Below, in pieces: positions 5,783 through 6,866 of a stretch of DNA of 6,866 bases. Below the pieces are notes generated by a model, which was not told where the DNA came from, did not search any database, and worked only from the letters and a program-made list of their open reading frames with translations. The position numbers and the translations under genes were made by a program. Origin of the DNA: an uncultured bacterium (GTDB taxonomy: Bacteria > Bacillota > Clostridia > Oscillospirales > Acutalibacteraceae); the NCBI GenBank assembly GCA_905215855.1, contig CAJMRT010000069.1, positions 1-6,866 of the forward strand, given 5' to 3'. Positions within the stretch are counted from its first letter, which is position 1, and each line of letters opens with the position of its first letter.

Positions 5783-6866
5783 ATGAGCAAGACCAAACGA
5801 CAGTCCGGCATTGAATTGCTGAGAATTATTGCGATGATACAGATAATTTTTTTGCATGCGTATCAGTACGGATTACTACATGACGCATCAACGGCCGCAG
5901 GCGATATTGACGGTATATTGGTGACATTTGTATGGTCATTCTGCAGAACACCTGTTGATGTGTTTATTATGATAAGCGGCTACTTTATGATAACCTCGCA
6001 GTTTGATATAAAAAAGACCATACGGCGTGGCGGAAAAATCTACGGTGCAATGATTTTTTACTCGATTGTACTTTCAATAATTTTCTTTATAAGCGACCCG
6101 TCACTCATAAATATAAATTCCGTTATAAGTGCGTTCACTCCGCTATTGTCAAGAACATGGTATTTTCTGAGCAACTATCTGATTATTCTTCTGCTCAGCC
6201 CGTTCCTCAACAAAATGCTTGCCTCACTCTCGAAAAAGCACTATCTCTACTTTATGGGAATTGTTTTTGTGGCAGTAAGCCTATGGTCAACGCTTGCGGA
6301 AATTGACGGAGTAAGTAATGTTATCAGCGTCAACAAAATACTTGATCCTTATATGGGCAAAAGTCTTGGCGGATTCCTTTTGATGTACATAATCGGCGGT
6401 TATCTGAGGTTGTTTGTTAAGCAAAAACCGCTTGAGAGCAGAAAGCTGAATTTCAAATATCTCGGCATTTTCGCCGCTCTTTGTGTATTAGACTTTGTGT
6501 TGGCGATTATCTTCCCACAGTACAAACCTGCCTTCGGTATGTTCAACAATCCGCTTGTTCTCGCCGAATCGGCAATGCTGATTCTCTTTTTCAGAGATTT
6601 CACTTTCAGCTCAAAATTTGTCAATACAGTAGCCGGCACAACGCTCGGTATATACGCAATCCACGAAAATCCGTATGTTCGTGATTGGCTGTGGCGTGTT
6701 GCAAACTTCAGCAATAAGCACCTCTATGACACCCTGATTTACATTCCGATTGTAATCATAACAGTCCTCTTCATATTCGCAGCCTGCTGCGTAATAGAAC
6801 TCTTAAGACTGAAACTCTTTGAAATAATCGGCAACAAAATCAGTTCCCATAAAACCTCCCTCCAAG
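5783..6866 (+). CDS. Membrane acyltransferase, acyltransferase family 3 (OafA/OatA-like), open at window edge
   Basis: 361 codons read without a stop to the last base, close to the usual full length of a stand-alone family 3 acyltransferase, so probably little is missing. The protein is very hydrophobic, with about nine or ten likely membrane helices. The opening RQSGIELLRIIAMIQIIFLHAY (6-27) is the hallmark of the family, with R14 and the histidine H25 expected to be needed for acyl transfer. FCRTPVDVFIMISGYF (53-68), TWYFLSNYLIILLLSPF (about 125-141) and GIYAIHENPYVR (about 289-300) are further family blocks. These enzymes put acetyl or other acyl groups on surface glycans or related molecules. 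No extracellular SGNH domain is visible. The start is firm: GGAGG at 5770-5774, 8 bases from the ATG. Ile codon ATA is much more frequent than in the gene before. The neighbouring TagF-like gene suggests a surface polymer as acceptor, by inference only. Confidence 0.9.
   Translation, partial: MSKTKRQSGIELLRIIAMIQIIFLHAYQYGLLHDASTAAGDIDGILVTFVWSFCRTPVDVFIMISGYFMITSQFDIKKTIRRGGKIYGAMIFYSIVLSIIFFISDPSLININSVISAFTPLLSRTWYFLSNYLIILLLSPFLNKMLASLSKKHYLYFMGIVFVAVSLWSTLAEIDGVSNVISVNKILDPYMGKSLGGFLLMYIIGGYLRLFVKQKPLESRKLNFKYLGIFAALCVLDFVLAIIFPQYKPAFGMFNNPLVLAESAMLILFFRDFTFSSKFVNTVAGTTLGIYAIHENPYVRDWLWRVANFSNKHLYDTLIYIPIVIITVLFIFAACCVIELLRLKLFEIIGNKISSHKTSLQ

Noticed and set aside
6400..6714. 104-codon antisense frame within the acyltransferase gene
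   Set aside because: The plus-strand frame carries the complete set of acyltransferase family 3 motifs; the antisense product has no recognisable feature.
6803..6850. Minus-strand mini-frame of 15 codons with an apparently good GGAGG before its ATG
   Set aside because: It lies inside the acyltransferase frame, is very short, and the ribosome-like sequence is the complement of codons in that gene.

Overview
The window reads as an ordinary chromosomal stretch from a low-GC Gram-positive anaerobe, most likely a gut Clostridia member of the Ruminococcaceae/Oscillospiraceae type. The reasons are AT-rich spacers, strong AAGGAG/GGAGG ribosome sites, consensus sigma-A promoters, U-tailed hairpin terminators, a FucO-type iron alcohol dehydrogenase, a YwlG/DUF436 protein typical of Firmicutes, and a TagF-type polymerase. 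The genus cannot be fixed from the sequence alone. I see no phage, insertion sequence, CRISPR array, tRNA or rRNA.

Left part, minus strand (1-1920). A GNAT acetyltransferase (44-520) has its own promoter (588-616) and is followed, 34 bases later, by what looks like the start codon of another gene that leaves the window at base 1. Upstream of it lies an independent unit: a lactaldehyde reductase/1,2-propanediol dehydrogenase-like gene (fucO, 701-1846), with a promoter at 1892-1920 and a terminator at 617-659.

Centre. A divergent intergenic region (1847-2038) holds back-to-back promoters, with phased TGTC/GACA boxes between them. On the plus strand follows a single-gene unit for a conserved YwlG-family protein of unknown function (2039-2581), closed by a strong terminator.

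Right part, plus strand (2640-6866). Two envelope genes follow, each with its own promoter. The first encodes a 904-residue fusion of a family 2 glycosyltransferase, an unassigned beta-rich middle region and a CDP-glycerol glycerophosphotransferase (TagF-like), closed by a strong terminator. The second is a membrane acyltransferase (acyltransferase family 3) that is still open at the window edge. Together they suggest synthesis and O-acylation of a glycerol-phosphate-containing surface polymer; that link is an inference from adjacency. The 304-base gap between them is the richest non-coding segment: a terminator, a perfect 18-bp palindrome with a BlaI/MecI/CopY-type core, an extended -10 promoter, and a leader of about 115 nt with two hairpins.

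I found no clearly new biological system. The best candidates for a second look are the palindrome, the acyltransferase leader, and the unassigned middle region of the glycosyltransferase/TagF fusion. In four genes, ribosome-site or promoter placement argues for a start downstream of the longest possible frame.
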